From contig CAZSSP010000013.1 of assembly GCA_964609695.1 (NCBI GenBank), positions 1-47,358 of the forward strand: a stretch of 47,358 bases of DNA, given 5' to 3'. Origin of the DNA: JAGNHS01 sp964609695. GTDB lineage: Bacteria > Bdellovibrionota > UBA2428. Both the position numbers and the translations under genes were made by a program. Below the pieces are notes generated by a model. That model was given only the letters and a program-made list of their open reading frames with translations, had not been told where the DNA came from and searched no databases. Shown here piece after piece: positions 7,886 through 15,985 of this stretch (position 1 is the stretch's first letter; every line of letters begins with the position of its first letter).

Positions 7886-8686
7886 ATGAATAAAGTATTA
7901 TTAGTTTTGAGTCTAAGTTTTATAAGTCTTCAGGGATTTGCTTTTTCTTTGCTTTATACAAATCCACCTCGCTATAAGGGTGCTGTTGAAATTTTGGTTG
8001 TTAATCAAAACTGCAATAATATTGTGCCCGAAGATTTGGGCAGAGCTTACACAGTTGAAGACCTTCATTCAGATGTCAGCGCGGCTGTGGCTCATTTTTG
8101 GAATAAAAATCATTCTTCAAGCCTAAGGTTCGTGGTCAGGCCTGAGCCCTTTGATATGGCTGGAAATTTATTGCTTTCTGAAATGTTATCGGCAACGCCT
8201 TCTTATAAGATTGTTATTGGTTGTTCATCTAACTCTACTCAGTTTAGTTCGACGGGAATCTTGGCTGGAACCAGAATGAGTAACGCGGATCCTGCTAAAG
8301 CCGTAGTTGGAGTGAATAACGTTTCTGGAAGCGCTTTTGCAACTTTAACTCAGGAGCAAAGAATCGCAACTTTAGCCCATGAAATCGGACATGGTTTGGG
8401 TTTGGGTCACACCAGTCATCGCGATGCACTTATGTATTATGCGGCCACCGACGATGTTAAAGTAAAATATTTATCTCCCGATGATGCCGATGGAGCCACT
8501 TACCTTTATCCCAAAAAATCAAAATTTCTTGGCTTAGTGGGTGGATGCGGGCTTATTAAAGATGTGTCGAAAGGTGATGGCGAGGGAATGGGGCTTCTCA
8601 TTGAAGCTGTGTCGCTCATTTTCTTCTATTTGTTATGGAGAAAAATATCATTTAAGCGATCGGCTAAGGCCATGCTATCTCGATAA
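7886..8686 (+). CDS. Matrixin-like metalloprotease with C-terminal membrane/sorting tail
   Basis: A 266-residue exported zinc protease. Signal peptide about 1-19. HEIGHGLGLGH at 165-175 is the metzincin zinc motif (His165, Glu166, His169, His175), and a Met-turn candidate LMY follows at 182-184, as in matrixins. After the catalytic domain comes GGCG (219-222), a Gly/Asp-rich linker, a hydrophobic stretch (about 236-251) and a basic end (RKISFKR). That arrangement resembles tripartite C-terminal sorting signals such as MYXO-CTERM, in which a cysteine-containing motif is cut by a membrane protease. Which class applies, if any, is not certain. It follows the beta-barrel-like gene by 9 bases. Its last 61 bases overlap the convergent gene on the other strand. 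Confidence 0.82.
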   Translation: MNKVLLVLSLSFISLQGFAFSLLYTNPPRYKGAVEILVVNQNCNNIVPEDLGRAYTVEDLHSDVSAAVAHFWNKNHSSSLRFVVRPEPFDMAGNLLLSEMLSATPSYKIVIGCSSNSTQFSSTGILAGTRMSNADPAKAVVGVNNVSGSAFATLTQEQRIATLAHEIGHGLGLGHTSHRDALMYYAATDDVKVKYLSPDDADGATYLYPKKSKFLGLVGGCGLIKDVSKGDGEGMGLLIEAVSLIFFYLLWRKISFKRSAKAMLSR

Positions 8687-9570
8687 GTTCCTCTTAGTGA
8701 AACTTGAAGATAATTGTGTCGAGATTGGCTGGGAAGCTTTGAGAGAAATTTTTTAATAGAGTCATCTAAACTATTCCACCAACTTGAAAAATCTAAGTTT
8801 TGATTTTTTAAATAGGGACTTATATCAATGACGAGATTCAATGCTAATTTTAAAGGCCAATGAGGCATCTTCACAAGTTTGCTATTAAATAAAGGCCGTA
8901 GCTTTTCTACAAATCTTCCAAGCTTATGTTCCTGGACCCAGAGTTGTTTGTATACATAACTCATTTGTCGGCCACCGTGCAGAGAAAAAAGTCGGTGTTG
9001 TTTTTCGCCTTCAAAGTTTGGAATCTCAATTTGTTCGAGCCCGCTTGAGCTTTGAACGAGCCAAGCCAGTTCTTCGTTTGAGAAAGCATAGGTTCCGGAC
9101 ATTAATGTGAAACATTCGTTGTCGAGGTGTTTTTCTACACTTCCAACGAGGTCGCTTTCAGAGTTCTCATAAAAATAACGAGTGCTTTCTTCGCAAAGAA
9201 CTTGAAGATTCTTTTGCGTTTTAAAAAAATCTAAAAGAAGATCAAAAAGATCCTTAGGGTAAAAGAAGCCATCGCAGATATTGGGATTGCTGAGCCATAC
9301 GGCTTTGAATTGATTTAAATTTAAGCTCACTAATTGTTCGGGGTCTCTTGGAATTTCGATGAGTTTGATTTTAAGTGATTGGGCAGCTTTCTCAAATAAA
9401 ACGGGGTAGGGAGCGATGACTCCAACCACATCGTTTTCAGAAATATTTTTAGCTTTTGCCCAATTTATTAAAGCTTCTACTGGCGTTGAATAAAAATAAA
9501 CTTTTTCGGGATTTTTAACCCATATAAGTTTCTGTAAATTCTTGAGGTCCGTTGGCCATGATTGTTCCAT
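8626..9570 (-). CDS. Aminotransferase-like protein, probably not catalytic
   Basis: A 314-residue cytoplasmic protein. The segment AVWLSNPNICDGFFYPKDL (about 90-108) followed by LQVLCEESTRYFY resembles the NPNNPTG and D-E-A-Y regions of fold-type I PLP enzymes such as histidinol-phosphate aminotransferase. The expected lysine motif (S-x-S-K) is not visible; the matching region reads TLMSGTYAFSNEELAW. It may be a pseudo-enzyme or a strongly diverged relative. Its start follows the TonB-like gene stop with no spacer (TAA then ATG), suggesting coupling. Its 3' end overlaps the convergent metalloprotease gene by 61 bases. The family assignment is tentative. Confidence 0.6.
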   Translation of the reverse strand: MEQSWPTDLKNLQKLIWVKNPEKVYFYSTPVEALINWAKAKNISENDVVGVIAPYPVLFEKAAQSLKIKLIEIPRDPEQLVSLNLNQFKAVWLSNPNICDGFFYPKDLFDLLLDFFKTQKNLQVLCEESTRYFYENSESDLVGSVEKHLDNECFTLMSGTYAFSNEELAWLVQSSSGLEQIEIPNFEGEKQHRLFSLHGGRQMSYVYKQLWVQEHKLGRFVEKLRPLFNSKLVKMPHWPLKLALNLVIDISPYLKNQNLDFSSWWNSLDDSIKKFLSKLPSQSRHNYLQVSLRGTYRDSMALADRLNDIFLHNK

Positions 9571-10491
9571 TTAGCGATACCCCGTTCTTTGTATTGTAAA
9601 TTGTACATTTTGATCAGCGTCAGCCACAAGGACAAAGTCCCAACGAATACTCACTAGTCCATCGTCTCCAATCATACCTTGAGGAGGGTTGGGGAAGGGG
9701 GCCGATTGTCTGAACGCATCTGTGGCCGCTCTATCAAGTCCAGCTAAGCCTGACCCCTCAAGAATTTGTATTTTTTGGAGTTGGCCTGAAGGAGAGAGAA
9801 AAACTCGAATACTAGTTTTACGAGTTTGATTGGAGATGGGGTGTCCTTGAGATTGGAGCAGGGGAATTTCCTCTCTGAGTTTGACTTGCCATGTTTCGCT
9901 AAGTTTTTCCCGAATGCGAGCGTAAAAACTATAATATTTAAACTCTTTAGCGTTCAGCAGAGTTTGAGCTCCAATGGCGACATCTTGAAGATAGTCGTCG
10001 GTGGCTGATTCTCCATCGCCTTTGGGTCCATCTTCGCTGGCAGGTCTTCGCAGTCTGCCTGTGGGGGCGCTCGCGGGTTCACGTCCTTTGGGAGGACTTT
10101 CAGAACTTTCTGTGATTTTTAAAAGTTGAGAGATCTTTTTTTGATCTCCCCCATTGGGATTTCCTTGATTGAACACATTTTTAAATTTTCCAAATTTAGC
10201 GGCACGTGTTTCGTTATCGGCAATTTGATTATGACTTGATAAGAATTTTGCCTTTTCACTTGGGGCTTCGTCACTTTTAAGCGAAGGGTCAATTTGGACA
10301 ATCTGTTTTTCTTTTGAGTTCGCTTCTAATTCGCGTTTAAGAGCTTTTTGAAAATCGGCTTCACTGACTGATTTGACTTCGATGGCAGATGCAGGAGCAT
10401 AATTTTCTTCATGCTTTATGAGTGATTGAATCACTAACAAAAGAAATAAAATTAAGTGGCCAACAAGTGACCAAAGCAGGGATCTCTTCAC
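9571..10491 (-). CDS. TonB/TolA-type energy-transducing protein
   Basis: A 306-residue protein with a single N-terminal membrane anchor (about residues 7-25). A long charged, low-complexity periplasmic linker follows (about 30-165), then a C-terminal domain of TonB/TolA type: IREKLSETWQ, SIRVFLSPSGQLQKIQILEGSG and LDRAATDAFRQSAPFPNPP are the usual sequence blocks. Such proteins couple the inner-membrane proton-motive force to the outer membrane or brace the envelope. No ExbB/ExbD or TolQ/TolR partners are in the window, so TonB and TolA cannot be told apart here. The start is GTG at 10491, pressed against an inverted repeat (10492-10513), with no clear Shine-Dalgarno. Confidence 0.78.
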   Translation of the reverse strand: MKRSLLWSLVGHLILFLLLVIQSLIKHEENYAPASAIEVKSVSEADFQKALKRELEANSKEKQIVQIDPSLKSDEAPSEKAKFLSSHNQIADNETRAAKFGKFKNVFNQGNPNGGDQKKISQLLKITESSESPPKGREPASAPTGRLRRPASEDGPKGDGESATDDYLQDVAIGAQTLLNAKEFKYYSFYARIREKLSETWQVKLREEIPLLQSQGHPISNQTRKTSIRVFLSPSGQLQKIQILEGSGLAGLDRAATDAFRQSAPFPNPPQGMIGDDGLVSIRWDFVLVADADQNVQFTIQRTGYR

Positions 10492-10513
10492 CTAGGCTTA
10501 TTCGGCAGCCTAG
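10492..10513. promoter_or_regulatory. Inverted repeat abutting the tonB-like start codon
   Basis: CTAGGCT and AGCCTAG form perfect 7-base arms around an 8-base loop, ending directly at the GTG start of the TonB-like gene. In mRNA this hairpin would occupy the ribosome-binding region. It could limit translation or be a DNA operator. Confidence 0.35.
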
Positions 10514-10554
10514 CTTAAGAATTAGAGTAGAAATGGCGTCAATAAATTAGGGGT

Positions 10555-11142
10555 CTATTTCTTGACGTTAGTGGCCTCAACACCGCTTACAATGGCTGTA
10601 GCCAAGAAAGCCTTAATGAAAAGACCGGGTACGAAGGGGTAAAAGCCCATAACAAGAAGGCTTTTCATAGGAACAAAAAAGCTTAGACCCACTAAGCCGA
10701 AGCTGAAAATGATAGCTTTTCCAATTAGAGACGCTAGAAGTGTGGATCCAATGTTTTTAGTCCATCCACGATCTGCAAGAAGACCTACGACGTAAGAAGC
10801 TGCAAGCATACCCACTAAATATCCAGCACTAGGAAACACTAAACCGCTTTTGAATTCAGAAAAAATAGGAAGTCCAGCCATACCCAAGCCTAGGTAGCTT
10901 AGTGTTGTGGATGTGGCTAAGCGTGAGCCATAAAATAGTGCGATAAGAAGAACTCCCAAGGACTGACCAGTAATAGGAACAGGAGTGAAGGGGAGGGGAA
11001 TTGAAACTTGAGCTAATGCGCTGAGAAGAATCACGCCGCTTATGACAAGAGCAAGATTTAATAGTTTGAGTTGGCTAGCTTTTCGATTGAAAGCAATTCG
11101 TTGAATAAGAGTTTGGGGTTGTGCTTTGACTTTGCTAATCAT
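10555..11142 (-). CDS. bioY: BioY biotin transporter, ECF S component
   Basis: A 195-residue membrane protein, the usual BioY length, with about six hydrophobic segments. Family signatures are visible: ALAQVSIPLPFTPVPITGQS (about 43-62), then YLGLGMAGLPIF and PSAGYLVGM (about 83-113). BioY binds biotin in the inner membrane and works alone or with an ECF energizing module (BioMN), which is not in the window. It lies 20 bases downstream of the phosphotransferase gene on the same strand and is probably cotranscribed with it. No BirA operator or biotin biosynthesis gene was seen nearby. Confidence 0.93.
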   Translation of the reverse strand: MISKVKAQPQTLIQRIAFNRKASQLKLLNLALVISGVILLSALAQVSIPLPFTPVPITGQSLGVLLIALFYGSRLATSTTLSYLGLGMAGLPIFSEFKSGLVFPSAGYLVGMLAASYVVGLLADRGWTKNIGSTLLASLIGKAIIFSFGLVGLSFFVPMKSLLVMGFYPFVPGLFIKAFLATAIVSGVEATNVKK

Positions 11143-11162
11143 GAACTTAATAAAGTCGATCC

Positions 11163-12323
11163 CTAGATTTTTGGCAAGCTTTGAAGATAGTCTTGTAATT
11201 CTTTGAAGGCTCCTGCCATTTGAAGAACTTCTAAGAGACGTGCTCTAGCAATAGGAATGTATTGAGCGTATTCAGGCTTGCCGCCTTCCGTCGAAAGTCT
11301 TCCGTAGGCGCCTAAGGCCTGCATGAGTCTTTGACTTGCTGCAGGGGCAAAATAGTCGTGTTTCCAATCAGAGTATTTTAAATTTTGAGAAAGCACTTTG
11401 ATTTTTTTTAGCCGCTCAAAGGAGTTTTTTAATAAATTTTCGCGAATATTAGGCGCTATCGAAACGTATGGATCGTAAAGCAAGGAAGCAATGTCGTATT
11501 CGGGTCGACCTAATCGCATGCCTTGATAATCTATAAAGCCAGGAGAATGGGGCGTGGGGAAAAGTATATTCTCGGATTGAAAGTCTCGATGTAAAAGGAA
11601 TCGTTCTTGGGAAGCAATTTTTTCAATAAAGGATTTTTGTTCAGCTTCGGGTAAAAGTTTGCGAGCTTTTTTTGCGCTTAAGCCCATAGCTTTTTCTAAT
11701 AATTTTTCGCGAAACAAATCCTGTTCCCAGAGGTAATAATCAAAGTTAAAAGGGGGTTCCAGGGGGGCTCCCGCTAATTCACTTTCTTTGAGTTTGTGCA
11801 TTTTTGCCGCTTCTCTTAGGACGGCCTTATAATCGCGCTCAATGTTTTGAGGGTTTTCTTCGACTCTACGTTTGAGAAGTTGATCGCCAAAATCTTCGAG
11901 CAAAAGAAATTCTTCGCTTCCTTCTAGTTTTTCGTGGGCAAAAACTTTTGGCACTTTGACTCCATGGCTTTGGAGAAAGTCTGTGGCTTTTACAAAATTG
12001 AGGTTGTCGGCACGACTGTCATTAAAGCGCATCACGATGTAGGACTTAAGTTTTCCGTTTTCACGACGTGTGATTCTATAAAATCTTCGTCCTGAACCGC
12101 GTATGTCCATGACTTCTTTTATGGTCCAGGCACTATTGTTGTCTTTATTGAGATTGGGTATTTGCTTGAGTTTATCGAAAACTAAATTGAGTTCACCGTT
12201 TTTTTGGCAAGCGAGAGTGAGGGCATGAATAGCGCTATTATTTTCTGCATGACTTAATGGAATATGGAGAAACGCAACTAAAAGAAATAAGCCTTCCAAC
12301 GTCATAATCTTATTTTGAGCCAT
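11163..12323 (-). CDS. APH-fold phosphotransferase, AmgK-like
   Basis: An aminoglycoside-phosphotransferase-fold kinase. The catalytic loop LLHRDFQSENILF and the metal-binding FIDYQGMRLGRPEYDIASLLYD closely resemble AmgK, the anomeric kinase for N-acetylmuramate/N-acetylglucosamine in peptidoglycan recycling. The hinge block EEFLLLEDFGDQLL is also present. The N-terminus is odd: from ATG 12323 (or 12305) it begins with a hydrophobic, signal-peptide-like stretch ending in PLSHAENN, which does not suit an ATP-using cytoplasmic enzyme. A TTG start at 12377 is open but sits in the tail of a predicted terminator. The bioY gene follows after 20 bases. No MurU uridylyltransferase is present to confirm an AmgK role. 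Confidence 0.75.
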   Translation of the reverse strand: MAQNKIMTLEGLFLLVAFLHIPLSHAENNSAIHALTLACQKNGELNLVFDKLKQIPNLNKDNNSAWTIKEVMDIRGSGRRFYRITRRENGKLKSYIVMRFNDSRADNLNFVKATDFLQSHGVKVPKVFAHEKLEGSEEFLLLEDFGDQLLKRRVEENPQNIERDYKAVLREAAKMHKLKESELAGAPLEPPFNFDYYLWEQDLFREKLLEKAMGLSAKKARKLLPEAEQKSFIEKIASQERFLLHRDFQSENILFPTPHSPGFIDYQGMRLGRPEYDIASLLYDPYVSIAPNIRENLLKNSFERLKKIKVLSQNLKYSDWKHDYFAPAASQRLMQALGAYGRLSTEGGKPEYAQYIPIARARLLEVLQMAGAFKELQDYLQSLPKI

Positions 12324-12369
12324 GGCAAAATTAACTACAAGGACGAATTTAGAAGTTTTTTTATTAATA

Positions 12370-12407
12370 TTAAACAAAACACTACCCCCTCACTATCAGT
12401 AAGGGGG
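12370..12407 (-). terminator. Rho-independent terminator
   Basis: On the minus strand CCCCCTTACT and AGTGAGGGGG pair over 10 bases (one wobble) around a GAT loop, followed by a T-rich stretch (TAGTGTTTTGTTT). It lies 38 bases beyond the stop of the 12445-13020 gene and separates it from the phosphotransferase gene. Confidence 0.65.
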
Positions 12408-12444
12408 CTGGTGAATCTTTTTATGAATGGATTTCTATTGAACT

Positions 12445-13020
12445 TTATTTTGTTCTAAGAAAATTGAGATCTAAATAAGGGTATTTGGCTGTGAAGTCAG
12501 CCAAAATTTCTGATGCATCACCTGCCAGATAAGCTTTAATAGCTTGTTCAACTTTATAGTCTGAAGAACAGGTAGGGCTTCCTATCGGGCATTGCGAGTA
12601 TCGAAGTCCGAGTTGAATATAAAAATATCTCTCTGCTGGGTTGACCATGCCGCTAGCTAATTGAACTGAAAAATACACGGTTCTTCTTCCAACTTCCGTA
12701 TCTAAAACTTTTTCGAATGAGTGTTTATTTAATGTGTTTGTCCCATAGGAAAAATCAAAAACTCTGGGGTCAGGTAATCGGTAATTAATATAAGCAGGCA
12801 TACTAAAGCTTGAATAAGTTAGTGATTTGACTGTGTTGTTAAAACCTTCTTTTAACTGTTCTGTTAATAAGGGAAGACGTAGTTTATAAGCCACAACTTC
12901 TTTTGGGTGTGTTACCTGAATACCTTTTGGAATTTCGTTGATTTTAGGGGGGGTGACTTGTGCATTCAATGAGTAGCAAAGTCCTAGTGATGAAAGATTT
13001 AAAATTAAAAGCTTATTCAT
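12445..13020 (-). CDS. Secreted protein of unknown function
   Basis: A 191-residue protein. The signal peptide (about 1-20) has its likely cleavage after LNA. The mature part has two cysteines close together (SQCPIGSPTCSS, about 142-153) that may form a disulfide. The YFSVQLASG and YFYIQLGLRY stretches suggest beta structure. No family is recognised. It has a good Shine-Dalgarno (AAGGAG, 5 bases before the ATG), its own upstream space and a terminator downstream, so it is probably a single-gene unit. Confidence 0.75.
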   Translation of the reverse strand: MNKLLILNLSSLGLCYSLNAQVTPPKINEIPKGIQVTHPKEVVAYKLRLPLLTEQLKEGFNNTVKSLTYSSFSMPAYINYRLPDPRVFDFSYGTNTLNKHSFEKVLDTEVGRRTVYFSVQLASGMVNPAERYFYIQLGLRYSQCPIGSPTCSSDYKVEQAIKAYLAGDASEILADFTAKYPYLDLNFLRTK

Positions 13021-13139
13021 AGCACTCCTTATTTCCGAGTTATAAGAATAGCTTAGATTTTTTTCTCAAGTGATGAAGATTACAAGAAGTTTATATTAAG
13101 AAAAACCATAATATAAACTAAGAGCTTTACTAAGAATTA

Positions 13140-14093
13140 CTACTTATACAAACCAATTTCGCGAAGTCTTTGAGCCAAGTATTCTCCAGCAGTGGTGGCT
13201 GGGTCCTTAGGGGGATTATCGGCACTCGTGCAAGTGTCCAGAGCGGCTAATGACATGTCTGAAATGGGATGAAGAAAAAATGGAATTGAAAAGCGTGGCT
13301 TGCTCATAGCGGAGCGATCCGTTGGGTTGACGACTTGGTGAGTGGTGCTTTTAAGTCTGTAATTAGTAAGACGTTGAAGCATGTCGCCCACATTGACAAC
13401 GATTTCATCGCGACCACTTTGAAGAGCGACCCATTCGCCTTTGCGATTTTTTACTTGGAGGCCGGGTTCTGATGCGCCAATCAAAAGTGTGATGAGGTTG
13501 ATGTCTTCATGCGCAGACGATCTATAGGCTTTGGGTTCTTCATCACCTTTGAGTGGTGGATAGTGAATGGGGCGAAGTATAGAATTTCCGTAACGGACTT
13601 TTTCGGTAAAATAATCTTCGGGAACTTCAAGAATTATAGAAATGGCTCTGAGCATGTCGATGCCAAGTTCCAGTAATCCACTATAGAGATTTCTAAGTGT
13701 TTGATCGAAGTCTTTCACATCAGAAACAGATACGTTTTTGGGATAAACTTTCGAAAGTGGATTGCTTTCGGGAACCTCAACACCAACATGAAAGAATTCT
13801 TTGAGGTCAAATACAGGATTATCTTTGGCGTGTTCTGTTTTAAAGGGTGTGAAACCGCGGGCGCCACCAGTGCCAGGAACGTGGTATTTCATTTTTGTCT
13901 CATTGGGGAGAGCAAAAAAGTTTTGAACCACTTCATAACTTTTTTCTTGCAACTGCGAACTCACTTTGTGACCTTTGATGATCACAAAACCAATGTCTTC
14001 GTAGGCCGTTCGTAATCCCTGAACAAAGGCCTTTTTATCGCTAGGATTATTAGAATAAAATTGGTTGATATCGAGAGTGAGAATTTGGCTCAT
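13140..14093 (-). CDS. 2-oxoglutarate/Fe(II) oxygenase, isopenicillin-N-synthase-like
   Basis: A cytoplasmic non-haem iron oxygenase of about 317 residues. Visible landmarks: an N-terminal DIGFVIIKGHKV block typical of the DIOX_N domain, the iron ligands in SAHEDINLITLL (H-x-D), the distal His in TTHQVVNP, and the R-x-S 2-oxoglutarate site in PRFSIPFFLHP. The length and order match the plant-type/IPNS superfamily. The substrate cannot be read from sequence. I start at ATG 14093 (MSQILTLDI...), close to where homologues begin; ATG 14108 adds five residues. It lies about 100 bases downstream of nuoG on the same strand, but a functional link to complex I is not implied. Confidence 0.85.
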   Translation of the reverse strand: MSQILTLDINQFYSNNPSDKKAFVQGLRTAYEDIGFVIIKGHKVSSQLQEKSYEVVQNFFALPNETKMKYHVPGTGGARGFTPFKTEHAKDNPVFDLKEFFHVGVEVPESNPLSKVYPKNVSVSDVKDFDQTLRNLYSGLLELGIDMLRAISIILEVPEDYFTEKVRYGNSILRPIHYPPLKGDEEPKAYRSSAHEDINLITLLIGASEPGLQVKNRKGEWVALQSGRDEIVVNVGDMLQRLTNYRLKSTTHQVVNPTDRSAMSKPRFSIPFFLHPISDMSLAALDTCTSADNPPKDPATTAGEYLAQRLREIGLYK

Positions 14094-14191
14094 AGGCCTC
14101 GAATACATGGCTTCAAAGATTCTGGCAACTCAATAGCCCTTACACGATTGACCCATGGCCAATGCCGAATAAAGCTATGCAAATTAAGCCT

Positions 14192-15970
14192 TTATAAAAG
14201 CTTTAATGGCCCCGCTACAAGCTCTCCACCTCTGTGAATACTTCTTTGATTGGGGTGATTCAGAGAGACTCCTGGCGAAACTTGAGCATAATTTTCAACG
14301 CTAGTCAGTGTTGAGCGAGTTTCATAGAGTGCTTGAATGGGCAGAATGAGGTCGGCTTTGTCTGTGTAAATGCTTTGAAAAGAGTCGGCCACTATAACGA
14401 GAGGGGCACTTGCAAGATATTGCGCAAGGGCTTCAGATCGTTTTCTTTGAGTGCTTTGAGCAAATAAAAATATGGGTCCCTTAGCTTTTTGTCCCTGAAG
14501 CGAATTTTCCAAATATTCAATGGGGGCGAGACCTTCGTTGAGAAGTCCTCGAGAATTAGTGCCAGTCCAAAGTACAAGCTGTTGGCATTGAGCAGAGGCT
14601 TGGGACATGGCCTTGAGGTCAGTGTCATTTTTAGGAGCCGATAATAGCAATAAGTCTTCTGCGCCAAGTTTTGAAAATTCAGAAGAGTCTTTGTATTCAA
14701 TCCACTGCAATTTAGATTCTCTAACAGCTTGGGCAATTTTTAATTTCAAAATTGGAATAAGTTTTTCAAGCGTATCTAAGGAAATTGGAGAATAAACCTT
14801 TTTAACTTGAGTCCAGTTAATTTGGCCAGCTCCCTGAGGAGTGGCGGCAAGGCTTTTCCAATAATTTAAGAGGCTCGCCGAAGCAGGGCTCGGATTGATG
14901 ACTTCAACTTTTCGACCTCGAGCGATCCAAGAATCTCTTAATTCTTTGGCCCAAGAAATTTCTTCGTGGGGGGCGGTGTCTTCTATCCAAAATTCCCATG
15001 CATTTTGATTGGAGTATTCCTCAATGTTTCTTTGAATCTCTTTTAATGAAACTTCTTCGAGAGCTCCATTTTTTGATCGGCGTAACATCGGATTGTGGAG
15101 ACGAAGCTCGTCGTTATTGTGAAAGTGATATCCCCATCGTCCTTCGTCGCACATCCACCAGCGATTGATGTTTTGGTTTTTGCGAGGAGTGAGTCGTACA
15201 ATTTTTGGATTAGGAGGAGCTTTGTCGGGGCGAACGATTCCAGGGTGGCGATGTTTAGTGTCTATTTCGACATTGCAACCCATAGAGCATCCAGTGCAAA
15301 TAGCCTCGTGACTTTTGAGTTCCCATGGACGAGCGGCAAATCTAAAATCCTGAGCTGTTAAGGCGCCCACAGGACAGAGATCAACGACGTTACCTGAAAA
15401 GGCTGATTTTAAGGGGGCATTGTTGAAGACGTCTATGACGTTGGAGTTTCCTCGGTTGTTCACAACAAGTTCTGCTTTTCCGTCAATTTCAGAGGAGAAA
15501 CGCACACAGCGAGTGCAAAGAATACAGCGTTCTTGGTCGAGAACGATTTGATCGGAAATACTTTTATGTTTATCTCTCAAAACTTTTTCGTCTTCCATTC
15601 GAGAGCGTGGAGGACCATATTGATAAGTGTAGTCTTGAAGCTTGCATTCGCCACCGCGATCGCAAATGGGGCAATCTAGAGGGTGATTGAGAAGTGTGAA
15701 TTCTAAAGAGGCATTTTGTCCGCTCTGAACTTTTTCAGATTGAGTGATGACTTTCATACCTTCTGCAACTGGCGTGGAGCAGGCTGTAGCCAATTTGGGC
15801 ATGCCTTCAACTTCTACAAAACACATGCGGCATTGGCCTACCACTGTGAGGCCTTCATGATAGCAAAAATAGGGAACATGTTGGCCTGCTTTTTTGGTAG
15901 CCTTGATAATGTTGGAACCCTGAGGAACGCTAACTGGGATACCGTCTACTGTAAGATTTATATCGCTCAC
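14192..15970 (-). CDS. nuoG: NADH-quinone oxidoreductase subunit G
   Basis: Iron-sulfur subunit of the complex I peripheral arm, 592 residues, shorter than the roughly 900 of E. coli. The N-terminal [2Fe-2S] domain shows FCYHEGLTVVGQCRMC...ATACSTP. Next is the His-Cys3 [4Fe-4S] motif HPLDCPICDRGGEC, then CILCTRC...CPVGAL for another [4Fe-4S] cluster, and CTGCSMGC, which opens the molybdopterin-oxidoreductase-like part. The C-terminal half is short and shows no molybdopterin ligands. The GTG start lies 15 bases after the nuoBD stop, with AGAGG overlapping that stop, so the two are cotranscribed. NuoE, NuoF and NuoI are not in the window. Confidence 0.94.
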   Translation of the reverse strand: MSDINLTVDGIPVSVPQGSNIIKATKKAGQHVPYFCYHEGLTVVGQCRMCFVEVEGMPKLATACSTPVAEGMKVITQSEKVQSGQNASLEFTLLNHPLDCPICDRGGECKLQDYTYQYGPPRSRMEDEKVLRDKHKSISDQIVLDQERCILCTRCVRFSSEIDGKAELVVNNRGNSNVIDVFNNAPLKSAFSGNVVDLCPVGALTAQDFRFAARPWELKSHEAICTGCSMGCNVEIDTKHRHPGIVRPDKAPPNPKIVRLTPRKNQNINRWWMCDEGRWGYHFHNNDELRLHNPMLRRSKNGALEEVSLKEIQRNIEEYSNQNAWEFWIEDTAPHEEISWAKELRDSWIARGRKVEVINPSPASASLLNYWKSLAATPQGAGQINWTQVKKVYSPISLDTLEKLIPILKLKIAQAVRESKLQWIEYKDSSEFSKLGAEDLLLLSAPKNDTDLKAMSQASAQCQQLVLWTGTNSRGLLNEGLAPIEYLENSLQGQKAKGPIFLFAQSTQRKRSEALAQYLASAPLVIVADSFQSIYTDKADLILPIQALYETRSTLTSVENYAQVSPGVSLNHPNQRSIHRGGELVAGPLKLL

Positions 15971-15985
15971 TTTTTAAAAAACCTC

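Noticed and set aside
15095..15361. Open frames on the plus strand inside nuoG and other long genes
   Set aside because: They lie antisense to well-supported genes, lack ribosome sites and have no recognisable protein features.
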